From: an uncultured Roseburia sp.
Lineage (GTDB): Bacteria; Bacillota; Clostridia; Lachnospirales; Lachnospiraceae
Reading direction: 5' to 3'
DNA length: 10,644 nucleotides
Assembly: GCA_905206195.1 (NCBI GenBank)
Contig: CAJLGN010000018.1
Location: 1 to 10,644, forward strand
The position numbers and the translations under genes are program-made. Positions 1 to 5,998 of the stretch are shown piece after piece. Under the pieces are notes generated by a model that worked only from the letters and a program-made list of their open reading frames with translations, was not told where the DNA came from and did no database searches. The number at the start of each line of letters is the position of its first letter. Positions within the stretch are counted from its first letter, which is position 1.

Positions 1-797
1 CATCGGATGCACTCGGGGCTGTTTGGAGTCTCATAGACCTTCACGTCCATATCACATTTTTTCTGACAGAGCCCACACCTTGTACACTTTCCCTCGTCAA
101 TCTCGTAGCGGTAAAGTGCAAAGCGGTTGAATAGTCCGTAAATTGCACCGAGCGGGCAGAGGTATTTGCAGAATGGCCGGTAGGTTGCAATCGAGAGGAC
201 GACGATGAGAAGCAAAATGCTCATTTTCCAGCCAAAGAGAAACCCGACGATTTCCTGTAAATTGGGGTTCATGGACACGAGGGGCAGACCTGCCAGGAGA
301 GAGCCGGACGGGCAGATCAGCTTGCAGAACCAGGGGCTTGCGTATCCGCCGGGGCCGGTGAGAAGCAGTGGGAGCGCGAAGACGAAAACGACCAGAATCA
401 CATATTTCAGGTGGCGCAGATACTTGTGAAGCGGCAGATTTTTTGTCTTTTTGACAAACGGAATCTTGTGGAGCAGATCCTGCACCAGGCCGAACGGACA
501 GAGCCAGCCGCAGACAAAGCGCCCGATCAGCGATCCCGTAATCATCAAAAACCCGATGACATAGAAGGAAAATTTGAAGTCCCGGCTGCCGATGACTGCC
601 TGGAGAGAGCCGATTGGGCAGGAGCCGATTGCGCCCGGGCAGGGGTAGCAATTTAAGCCCGGGACACAGAGTTGCTTGCTGCCCCCGCGGTAGATTTTTC
701 CCCTCGCAAAGCCAAGCAGATAGCCGTTGGTGAGCGCGGTAAATACGATCTGCACGCAGAGTCTGATATTTGACGTAAGCTTTGACAATAATTTCAT
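1..797 (-). CDS. NapH/YccM-like membrane 4Fe-4S protein (partial, 3' end outside window)
   Basis: Reading leftward from the ATG at 797, 265 codons stay open to the window edge, so the C-terminus is missing. The start is fixed by TAGGAGG (802-808 region), which overlaps the stop of the upstream gene and lies 5 bases from the ATG. The protein has several hydrophobic spans (about residues 12-30, 76-95, 131-147, 186-206). Cysteine motifs are C44/C50/C53/C60 near the N-terminus, then three CxxxCP motifs (C96/C100, C158/C162, C210/C214). A ferredoxin-like CxxCxxCxxxC follows (C238, C241, C244, C248), and C263 begins what is probably a second cluster motif. CxxxCP motifs plus C-terminal ferredoxin clusters are typical of the NapH/NosR/YccM membrane electron-transfer families. 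The role is therefore likely electron transfer at the cytoplasmic membrane (inference). It is the third gene of an operon with a thioredoxin lipoprotein and a CxxC mini-protein, which suggests thiol-linked electron flow. The specific partner is unknown. Confidence 0.85.
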   Translation of the reverse strand, partial: MKLLSKLTSNIRLCVQIVFTALTNGYLLGFARGKIYRGGSKQLCVPGLNCYPCPGAIGSCPIGSLQAVIGSRDFKFSFYVIGFLMITGSLIGRFVCGWLCPFGLVQDLLHKIPFVKKTKNLPLHKYLRHLKYVILVVFVFALPLLLTGPGGYASPWFCKLICPSGSLLAGLPLVSMNPNLQEIVGFLFGWKMSILLLIVVLSIATYRPFCKYLCPLGAIYGLFNRFALYRYEIDEGKCTRCGLCQKKCDMDVKVYETPNSPECIR

Positions 798-806
798 CGT
801 TTCCTC

Positions 807-995
807 CTAGCTGATTCCGATACATTCCAGACAGATGAGATTGGATTTCTTCTCGACTGTCAGATGCTCCTGCCTGTGGATGCCGTACAGCAGAGAGAGT
901 ACACCAAGGGCAAGCAGAATTGCCCCGATGCCCTGCTTTTTCAATATAAGAACAATCTGCGAAGGGCGGTGCCCAGCGGTTCTCCCGCTAATCAT
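807..995 (-). CDS. CD1871A-type CxxC mini-protein, single membrane span
   Basis: This is a 62-residue protein. It has a basic N-terminus (about residues 1-20), one hydrophobic segment (about 22-40) and a C-terminal tail ending CLECIGIS. A small membrane-anchored protein with a terminal CxxC followed by IGI matches the clostridial CD1871A family, as I recall it. Family members are commonly found beside thioredoxin-like and 4Fe-4S membrane proteins, as here. The positive-inside rule places the CLEC pair outside the cell (inference). Its ATG lies within the end of the lipoprotein gene, giving an 8-base overlap (ATGATTAG), so translation is probably coupled. A weak AGGTG site lies upstream. A TTG at the codon before KKQGIG would give a 45-residue form closer to the family's usual size but has no clear ribosome binding site. 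No function is established. A thiol relay between the membrane Fe-S protein and the lipoprotein is a guess. Confidence 0.8.
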   Translation of the reverse strand: MISGRTAGHRPSQIVLILKKQGIGAILLALGVLSLLYGIHRQEHLTVEKKSNLICLECIGIS

Positions 996-1665
996 TGGAT
1001 TGCACCTGGTTTAAAACATTCTCGATCGCGCTTTTCCAGCCCTCGTAGTCGTCTGAGCCCGCTATGGATTTCACAATATTTCCCTCCGAATCCACGAAAT
1101 ATGTGGTCGGGAAAGCGTCAAGATTTTGGAATGTATCAGATTCGTCCATCGCCTTGGAGGTGAGAAGCTGCTGATAATCTGCATTTGCGTCCTTTAAAAT
1201 TTTTTCGATCTCGGCTCTGTCCTTATCGGAGAGCTCTGTGCCAAAGTTGTAATACAAACCTTTGATCGCCACCCCTTTTTCTGCCAGATCATTGTTTAGC
1301 TGGTCAAGAATTGGAGTTTCCATGATGCAGGCCGTGCAGCCGAGGTTCCACACATTTAACAGCGTGAGCTTGTTTTCTGCGAAAATCGAGGAATCCACGG
1401 TGTTTCCATCGAGATCGACGGTCTCCATATTTTTGAAAAGAGAAGAATCCTCATCCTGTGCGCTGCCGGACAGAGAAGAATCTACGCCAGTGCTTGTGGC
1501 AGAATCGCTTGCTCCCTCAGTGTTTTCAGAAGCTGCCGCCCCGGCGTTGGTTTCGGCGCCGGAGGTGGAGCTGCCCGCTCCCGAAGCGCCACATCCGGAA
1601 AATGCGAGCGTTGCCGCGGTGGCGAGTGTCAGTGCAAAAAGTTTCTGTTTTTTTAAATTCATCAT
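988..1665 (-). CDS. Thioredoxin/TlpA-like lipoprotein
   Basis: This is a 225-residue exported redox protein. The ATG at 1665 is chosen because AAAGGAG (1673-1679) precedes it by 7 bases and a classical lipoprotein signal follows directly: basic residues (MMNLKKQK), a hydrophobic stretch, and a lipobox ending SGC with C25 as the lipidated cysteine. The longer open frame back to 1809 is upstream DNA. Residues 26-77 form a low-complexity Gly/Ser/Ala/Asp linker. The thioredoxin fold spans about 80-220. It has active-site C110-T-A-C113 in WNLGCTAC and a cis-proline loop at AFPTTYFVD (P186), as in the TlpA/ResA group. Family knowledge suggests thiol-disulfide exchange on the outer face of the membrane. 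The residue before the first cysteine is Gly rather than the usual Trp/Phe. It is the first gene of the operon and is divergent from a two-component system, which makes regulation by that system plausible (inference). Reductase versus oxidase activity cannot be told from sequence. Confidence 0.88.
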   Translation of the reverse strand: MMNLKKQKLFALTLATAATLAFSGCGASGAGSSTSGAETNAGAAASENTEGASDSATSTGVDSSLSGSAQDEDSSLFKNMETVDLDGNTVDSSIFAENKLTLLNVWNLGCTACIMETPILDQLNNDLAEKGVAIKGLYYNFGTELSDKDRAEIEKILKDANADYQQLLTSKAMDESDTFQNLDAFPTTYFVDSEGNIVKSIAGSDDYEGWKSAIENVLNQVQSND

Positions 1666-1727
1666 TGTGATTCTCCTTTTTTGAATCGGCATATTGCTGT
1701 TGTTTTGATTGGTACTCACACAAGATA

Positions 1728-1735
1728 CCCCCCCC
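1728..1735. repeat. C8 homopolymer in divergent control region
   Basis: A run of eight C (G on the minus strand) lies between the starts of the redox operon (1665, minus) and the response regulator gene (1827, plus). On the minus strand it is followed directly by TATCTT, a possible -10 element, with no convincing -35 partner at 17 bases. Long G/C runs in control regions can change length by slippage. Whether this one varies is unknown. Confidence 0.9.
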
Positions 1736-1763
1736 AATGTGAAGCGTATATGAAATTTAAAAA

Positions 1764-1792
1764 TTGTTTTGCATTTTTTATTGTGATAAAAT
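1764..1792 (+). promoter_or_regulatory. Predicted sigma-A promoter of the two-component operon
   Basis: TTGTTT at 1764-1769 and TAAAAT at 1787-1792 are 17 bases apart, close to the vegetative consensus. They sit about 35 bases upstream of the response regulator ATG at 1827, in an AT-rich part of the divergent gap. This is a pattern match only. Confidence 0.55.
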
Positions 1793-1826
1793 GAGTGCAG
1801 CAATTGCATGGGGAGGCGGAGATAAG

Positions 1827-2474
1827 ATGAATATTCTTCTTGTGGAGGATGATGCGATGATTCGGGAAGGGCTCATGGAGTTTCTGTCGGAGGAGGGCTA
1901 TCAGGTCATGTGCGCGGCGGATGGGGAGGCGGGGCTTGCCATGTTTCGGGAAAATATCGTGCATCTTGTAATCCTTGACATTATGCTGCCTAAAATGGAC
2001 GGCATTGAACTGCTTAAGGAGATCCGAAAGGTCAGCAGGCTTCCGGTGCTGATGCTTACGGCGATGACGGATGAGCGGACGCAGGTGAAGAGCTTTGATG
2101 AGCTCGCGGACGATTATATTTGCAAACCATTTTCGCTCATTCTATTAAAAAAGAGAGTTGAGGCGCTGCTGCGGCGCAATTATACAGAGAGCGCCATATG
2201 GACGTACGGGAATGCTGTGGTAGATTTTGCAGGTTCTTCTGCGACCTACGAGGGGAGGGACGCCCAGGTGAAGCCCAAAGAGATCAAACTTTTGGCCATG
2301 CTCGTGGAGCATGCGGGGCAGGTGCTCTCCCGGGAGCAGATCTTAAATCAGATATGGGGGGAGGAAGGGCCTTTTGACCGCATCGTGGATGTCTATGTAA
2401 AAAATCTGCGGAAAAAATTACATCTCGACTGTGTGGTGACGGTAAAGGGAGTCGGGTACAAAATTGAACTATGA
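1827..2474 (+). CDS. OmpR-family response regulator
   Basis: This is a 215-residue DNA-binding response regulator. The ATG at 1827 starts the canonical receiver domain (MNILLVEDD) and follows GGGAGG and GGAG sites at 1811-1821. The open frame upstream of it is not coding. The receiver domain (about 1-115) has acidic pocket residues E7/D8/D9, phosphoacceptor D51 in VILDIMLPKMDG, T78 and K100 in YICKPF. The C-terminal winged helix (about 125-215) shows the typical VKPKEIKLLAMLVEHAGQVLSREQI, VDVYVKNLRKKL and GVGYKIEL pattern of OmpR/PhoB regulators. Its stop overlaps the kinase start (ATGA at 2471-2474), so the two are translationally coupled. The likely target is the divergent redox operon or its own promoter (inference from position). 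With the kinase broken, its phosphorylation may depend on another kinase or small phosphodonors. Confidence 0.93.
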   Translation: MNILLVEDDAMIREGLMEFLSEEGYQVMCAADGEAGLAMFRENIVHLVILDIMLPKMDGIELLKEIRKVSRLPVLMLTAMTDERTQVKSFDELADDYICKPFSLILLKKRVEALLRRNYTESAIWTYGNAVVDFAGSSATYEGRDAQVKPKEIKLLAMLVEHAGQVLSREQILNQIWGEEGPFDRIVDVYVKNLRKKLHLDCVVTVKGVGYKIEL

Positions 2475-3797
2475 AGATGTGGAAAAAAATGAAACTATTT
2501 CCAAAAACCTTTTTCTATATGCTAGTTCTGTTCGGCGTGGTGATCGCTGTGATGCACATCTCCATCTCTGTTTTTCTGCCGCACTTTTATTTGAGGCAAG
2601 TAGAGATGGAGCTGAATGTCAAGCTGGACGATTTGTGCGCTACACTCGGCGTCTTGGATGCCGCGGACTGCAGGGGAGTCATCGAGACTTATGCCGCGCG
2701 CAACGGTGTCAACATCATGGCGGAGATAGACGGTGTGAGTGAGAGCTTTGAGGGGGCGTCCATACGTGTAAATCAAAATCAAAATAATGATTTGGGAATC
2801 TACATTGAGGGAGCAGAAAATGTGGAGGCCGTTCTGATGAATGAGAGAGAACTCACGAGCAAGGATGGGCGTAAGATTTCGGTGAAAATGCTCATCAGCA
2901 CGCAGCCTGCAAGTGAGGCGATACGGCTGACAATGCGTTTGCTTCCATTTACATCCCTCATAGCAGTTGGGCTGTCCGTGGTATTTTCGTACTTATATTC
3001 CCCAAATATTACAAGGCCTGTGAACCGAATGCTGCATGTGACAAACAGCATGAAAAATCTGGAGCAGGGGGCGTATTTTGAAATTCAAAACGAGGATGAA
3101 ATCGGCACGCTGCTGCGGCAGATCAATGAGATTTACAGTCAGCTGCGGCAGACCATCGACAGCCTGGAAAAAGAAAAAAGGCATATCTCGGAGGTTGAGC
3201 GCAGCAAGGTGGATTTTTTGCGCTCCGCATCCCACGAGTTAAAAACGCCGCTGGCGGGACTTCGAATTATGCTTGAAAACATGCGCTATAATGTCGGAAA
3301 ATATAAGGATCACGACACCTATCTTGAGATCGGCATGGGGACGGTGGACGAGCTGACAGATATGATAAAGGAAATCCTCGACTCCTCGCGGATTCAGGGG
3401 GAGGCCGGACAGGCAGATCGAGACAGCGGTGGATGGGGCATTTTGTGTGGAGATGAACCGAAAGTTTTTCGAGATGGTATGGTCGAATCTGATCGGCAAC
3501 GCTGTGCACTACAGCGACTACGGTGGAACAATCAAAATTCGCGGAGCAGAGCGAGAAATCGCAATCTGGAATGCCTGCAGACCGCTTTCTGAGGAACAGA
3601 TCTCTCGTATCTTTGAGGCATTTTACCGCCTGGACTTTGCCAGGGCCTCCGACGCGGGTGGAACTGGCCTCGGGCTTTATATTGTAAAGGAAATATTGGA
3701 GGCAAATGGGGCTTCGTATCGGTTTTGTCCGGAGGGGCAGGGCATGTGCTTTTCGGTGAAGTTTCCCGCGGAAAACTCCGGTGCTCCAAGAGAGTGA
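2471..3797 (+). pseudogene. Sensor histidine kinase, disrupted by an internal frameshift/deletion
   Basis: The first frame (2471-3592) encodes TM1 (about residues 12-35), an extracytoplasmic sensor region (36-150), TM2 (about 154-176) and a HAMP linker (about 177-235). HisKA follows with the phosphoacceptor H255 in SASHELKTPL, up to LDSSRIQ. It then goes out of frame and stops. The rest of the kinase is in the +1 frame from about 3414 to the TGA at 3797. It contains the N box (SNLIGNAVHYS), a degenerate G1 region (WNACRPLS), the F box (IFEAFYRLD), the G2 box (GGTGLGL) and a normal C-terminus. From H255 to the N-box asparagines is about 84-88 residues, against roughly 105 in EnvZ/PhoQ-type kinases. 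An out-of-frame deletion is therefore more likely than a single-base error. An intact, separately translated ATPase part is doubtful: the only start is a GTG at 3429 without a ribosome binding site. An assembly or sequencing error remains possible. Confidence 0.85.
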
Positions 3798-3802
3798 AGA
3801 TT

Positions 3803-3827
3803 CCCCGCCGGAACATGTTCCGCGGGG
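3803..3827 (+). terminator. GC-rich hairpin just after the kinase (possible terminator)
   Basis: CCCCG and CGGAAC pair with GTTCCG and CGGGG around an AT centre, with one bulged C at 3808. This gives an 11-bp stem starting 6 bases after the kinase stop. The nearest T run (TTTTT) lies about 15 bases beyond the stem, so it is not a classical intrinsic terminator. It could instead be an mRNA 3' stabilising structure or a near-palindromic protein site. Confidence 0.45.
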
Positions 3828-4028
3828 ATCGCACTGGAACGAATTTTTATAGATCGTTTTTTGAAATCAAGCACATCTTCTCTGTGATAATCGGACTCTA
3901 TTCCGGCATAAGTTATTCTTGTGCAAGGCAATTTTTCTCAGGCACAGCGGTGGCTGCGTCAAGAAAAAGCGCCGGTGCAGACGGAAATTCAGGCTAGAAT
4001 AGAGCCCCGGTAATTGCAGGACGATGTA
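3828..4028. other. Convergent gap without a recognisable gene
   Basis: These about 200 bases lie between the converging kinase remnant and DUF3783 gene. Short open frames here lack ribosome binding sites and recognisable protein patterns. I see no RNA gene and no clear terminator for the minus-strand gene. Confidence 0.6.
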
Positions 4029-4412
4029 CTAGGTGCGCGGAACTGCGTTCGCGGCGATGATGGAGGCTCTCTCGGCGTGCATCTCAAGCAATAGATGCAG
4101 CACGTCCCATTTCTGGTTGGTCGGGGTCAGCGCGGCTTTATAATCTACACGGACCTCCGCTTTGCGCAGGGCGAACAGCAATTTATCCATGCGCTTGTTG
4201 GACAGCCCGCACATAAATAGAAGGCTTTCCTCTGGCACATTGCCGGCAAACGGCGCAGTCAGAGGATTTTTTGTGCCGGAAATCAGCGACTCTAAGGTCT
4301 GGGTATAGAGTGAGGCGTCGATTGTCTCACAGGGGATTTTCAGATTGGAAGCAATCTGCTTTGTTTTTTGCTGGTCGGTATCAGATAAGTGGAAGAGTAA
4401 TAATTTTTCCAT
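4029..4412 (-). CDS. DUF3783-type protein
   Basis: This is a 127-residue soluble protein without a signal peptide or membrane span. The ATG at 4412 follows AAAGGAG (4421-4427) by 8 bases. The C-terminal half (about residues 60-120) has the pattern I associate with DUF3783: a hydrophobic SLLFMCGLSNKRMDKLLFALRK segment, then VDYKAALTPTNQKWDVLHLLLEMHAERASI. A DUF3783 gene next to recA is common in Lachnospiraceae as far as I recall. No biochemical function is known for the family. The N-terminus (KLLLFHLSD, about 1-50) resembles a small alpha/beta fold with a possible thioredoxin-like or receiver-like start, but I cannot show this. It has its own extended -10 promoter and is transcribed away from recA. 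Confidence 0.75.
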   Translation of the reverse strand: MEKLLLFHLSDTDQQKTKQIASNLKIPCETIDASLYTQTLESLISGTKNPLTAPFAGNVPEESLLFMCGLSNKRMDKLLFALRKAEVRVDYKAALTPTNQKWDVLHLLLEMHAERASIIAANAVPRT

Positions 4413-4441
4413 AATAGAATCTCCTTTCTAAATCTAAAAGC

Positions 4442-4450
4442 ATTATAGCA
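4442..4450 (-). promoter_or_regulatory. Extended -10 promoter of the DUF3783 gene
   Basis: On the minus strand the sequence reads TGCTATAAT, a perfect -10 hexamer (complement of 4442-4447) with an upstream TGn extension. It lies about 30 bases before the ATG at 4412. No good -35 is present, which is usual for extended -10 promoters. Confidence 0.6.
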
Positions 4451-4746
4451 TGTCTGCCGCGGATATACATAGGAATTTATAGAAAGTTTAGTTGTTCTTT
4501 TAAATGTAGTATGATAGAATCTATGGCGGGATAATTTTTCTACAATTCTTTTTGTCGGGGCAATGTTTCCGGCAGATCACGACTGGCTTTTCCGGTCTCC
4601 GGCAGTGTCTGCCAAGTCCAGGATAGGGATAGGGCGAAGTTGATCAGATGTTGTATTGAACAAGAAAAGGGAGGAGCTTCTGGCGTTTGATTTTTCATTT
4701 GATGGGTGTTCCATTTATTGGACACATCCTATGTACAATTTAATTG
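4448..4746. other. Long gap upstream of recA, no gene recognised
   Basis: About 300 bases separate the DUF3783 promoter from the recA promoter. The gap contains a possible plus-strand promoter (TTGTTC 4492-4497, 17 bases, TAGAAT 4515-4520) and two copies of CCGGCAG (4569-4575 and 4599-4605). It also has a short hairpin GGCAG-TGT-CTGCC (4601-4613), a GATAGG tandem near 4623-4634 and a GGGAGGAG run near 4670. No open frame looks coding. A small RNA or leader is possible but unsupported by any family match. Confidence 0.4.
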
Positions 4747-4775
4747 TTGACATTTATAGAGAAGTATAATAAGAT
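4747..4775 (+). promoter_or_regulatory. recA promoter
   Basis: A perfect -35 TTGACA (4747-4752) pairs at 17 bases with TAAGAT (4770-4775, 4 of 6 consensus). A perfect TATAAT lies at 4765-4770 but is only 12 bases from TTGACA. It would need the weaker TTGTTG at 4744-4749 with a 15-base spacer. Either way transcription would begin near 4777-4783, just before the LexA box. Confidence 0.65.
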
Positions 4776-4787
4776 TAGAACAGAAAA

Positions 4788-4801
4788 CGAACATAAGTTC
4801 G
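4788..4801. promoter_or_regulatory. LexA (DinR) SOS box of recA
   Basis: CGAACATAAGTTCG is a perfect match to the Gram-positive SOS consensus CGAAC-N4-GTTCG, with fully symmetric arms. It sits between the predicted transcription start and the recA Shine-Dalgarno site (GGAGGA 4805-4810), so bound LexA would block initiation or early elongation. This implies DNA-damage induction of recA and, by read-through, recX. Confidence 0.93.
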
Positions 4802-4816
4802 CATGGAGGAAGAAGA

Positions 4817-5956
4817 ATGGCAAGAGAAGAGAAGAAATTAGATAAGCCGGTGGATAAGCAGGAGAAGTTAAAAGCGCTCGACGCAGCGATTTCACAGATT
4901 GAGAAGCAGTACGGCAAGGGTTCTGTCATGAAGCTTGGAGACAGTTCGGCACAGATGAATGTGGAGTCTGTTCCGAGCGGATCTTTGAGTCTGGATTTGG
5001 CGCTCGGCATCGGCGGGTTCCCCAGAGGGAGAATCATTGAGATATATGGACCGGAATCCAGCGGTAAGACGACGGTGGCACTGCACGCGGTCGCGGAGGT
5101 ACAGAAGATTGGGGGAATCGCCGGTTTCATCGATGCGGAGCATGCGCTGGATCCAGTGTACGCCAAGAATATCGGAGTGGATATCGACAATTTATACATA
5201 TCGCAGCCGGATTCTGGGGAGCAGGCACTTGAGATTGCCGAGACGATGGTGCGTTCCGGGGCGGTGGATATTGTGATTGTCGACTCGGTTGCCGCGCTGG
5301 TTCCCAAGGCGGAGATTGACGGCGATATGGGGGATTCTCACGTGGGCTTGCAGGCGAGATTGATGAGTCAGGCGCTGCGCAAGCTGACCTCGATTGTCAG
5401 TAAGTCCAATTGTATCGTGATCTTTATCAACCAGCTGCGAGAGAAGATCGGCGTGATGTTCGGCAACCCGGAGACGACGACCGGTGGTCGGGCACTGAAG
5501 TTCTATTCGTCCGTCCGCCTGGATGTTCGCAGGGTGGAGGCGTTAAAGCAGGGCGGTGAGATTGTCGGCAACCACACGAGGGTGAAAATTGTCAAGAATA
5601 AAGTGGCGCCGCCGTTTAAGGAGGCGGAGTTTGATATTATGTTTGGACAGGGTATCTCGAAGGAGGGGGATATTCTGGATCTCGCCGCTGATATCGGCAT
5701 CATCAATAAGTCTGGTGCGTGGTATGCCTACAATGGCGAGAAGATCGGGCAGGGGCGCGAGAACGCCAAGACCTATTTAAAGGAGCACCCACTGATCTGT
5801 GAGGAAGTGGAGATGAAGGTGAGGGAAAAGTACAGCGTGGAGGAGGACGGTGCGGAGAATGCGGACGAATCTGCCGAGGCTGCGAAGATAATATCGGACG
5901 AGAAGAAGGTGTCTGCCGCGAAGAAGACCTCGGAGGTGGTCATGGCCGGAGAGTAG
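4817..5956 (+). CDS. recA: Recombinase RecA
   Basis: RecA (379 residues) forms ATP-dependent filaments on single-stranded DNA, drives homologous pairing and strand exchange, and stimulates LexA self-cleavage. GGAGGA (4805-4810) lies 6 bases before the ATG at 4817. Landmarks are the N-terminal helix with the [12 protein letters not shown] motif (about 30-41), Walker [10 protein letters not shown] (78-86) and catalytic E108 in DAEHALD. Walker B IVIVDS follows (152-157), then the [20 protein letters not shown] segment including DNA-binding loop L2 (about 205-224). The C-terminal tail from about 335 is acidic ([14 protein letters not shown]) and then lysine-rich, giving a protein somewhat longer than E. 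coli RecA. An SOS box and promoter lie directly upstream, and recX follows after 42 bases, so the two are probably cotranscribed. Identity is not in doubt. Confidence 0.99.
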   Translation: MAREEKKLDKPVDKQEKLKALDAAISQIEKQYGKGSVMKLGDSSAQMNVESVPSGSLSLDLALGIGGFPRGRIIEIYGPESSGKTTVALHAVAEVQKIGGIAGFIDAEHALDPVYAKNIGVDIDNLYISQPDSGEQALEIAETMVRSGAVDIVIVDSVAALVPKAEIDGDMGDSHVGLQARLMSQALRKLTSIVSKSNCIVIFINQLREKIGVMFGNPETTTGGRALKFYSSVRLDVRRVEALKQGGEIVGNHTRVKIVKNKVAPPFKEAEFDIMFGQGISKEGDILDLAADIGIINKSGAWYAYNGEKIGQGRENAKTYLKEHPLICEEVEMKVREKYSVEEDGAENADESAEAAKIISDEKKVSAAKKTSEVVMAGE

Positions 5957-5998
5957 ACTCACACAGATGAGATTTTGTTCGGACAGGAGATGGAGTAG

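Noticed and set aside
97..825. A 242-codon minus-strand open frame
   Set aside because: It is a different frame of the Fe-S membrane protein gene. The frame starting at 797 has the ribosome site, membrane spans and ordered cysteine motifs and runs off the edge.
1666..1809. N-terminal extension of the lipoprotein to 1809
   Set aside because: The extension has no signal-peptide logic and crosses the C8 tract and promoter region. The ATG at 1665 has AAAGGAG and a lipoprotein signal.
3385..3435. Programmed ribosomal frameshift in the kinase
   Set aside because: I see no slippery heptamer with a supporting structure, and a frameshift alone would not explain the short linker between HisKA and the N box.
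4034..4051. SOS-box-like GGAAC-TGC-GTTCG
   Set aside because: The spacer is three bases rather than four and it lies inside the end of the DUF3783 coding region.
4540..4725. 61-codon minus-strand open frame in the recA upstream gap
   Set aside because: It has no ribosome binding site and no recognisable protein pattern, and its composition looks random.
4765..4770. TATAAT as the -10 partner of TTGACA at 4747
   Set aside because: The 12-base spacing is too short for a sigma-A promoter. The 17-base partner TAAGAT or another -35 is more likely.
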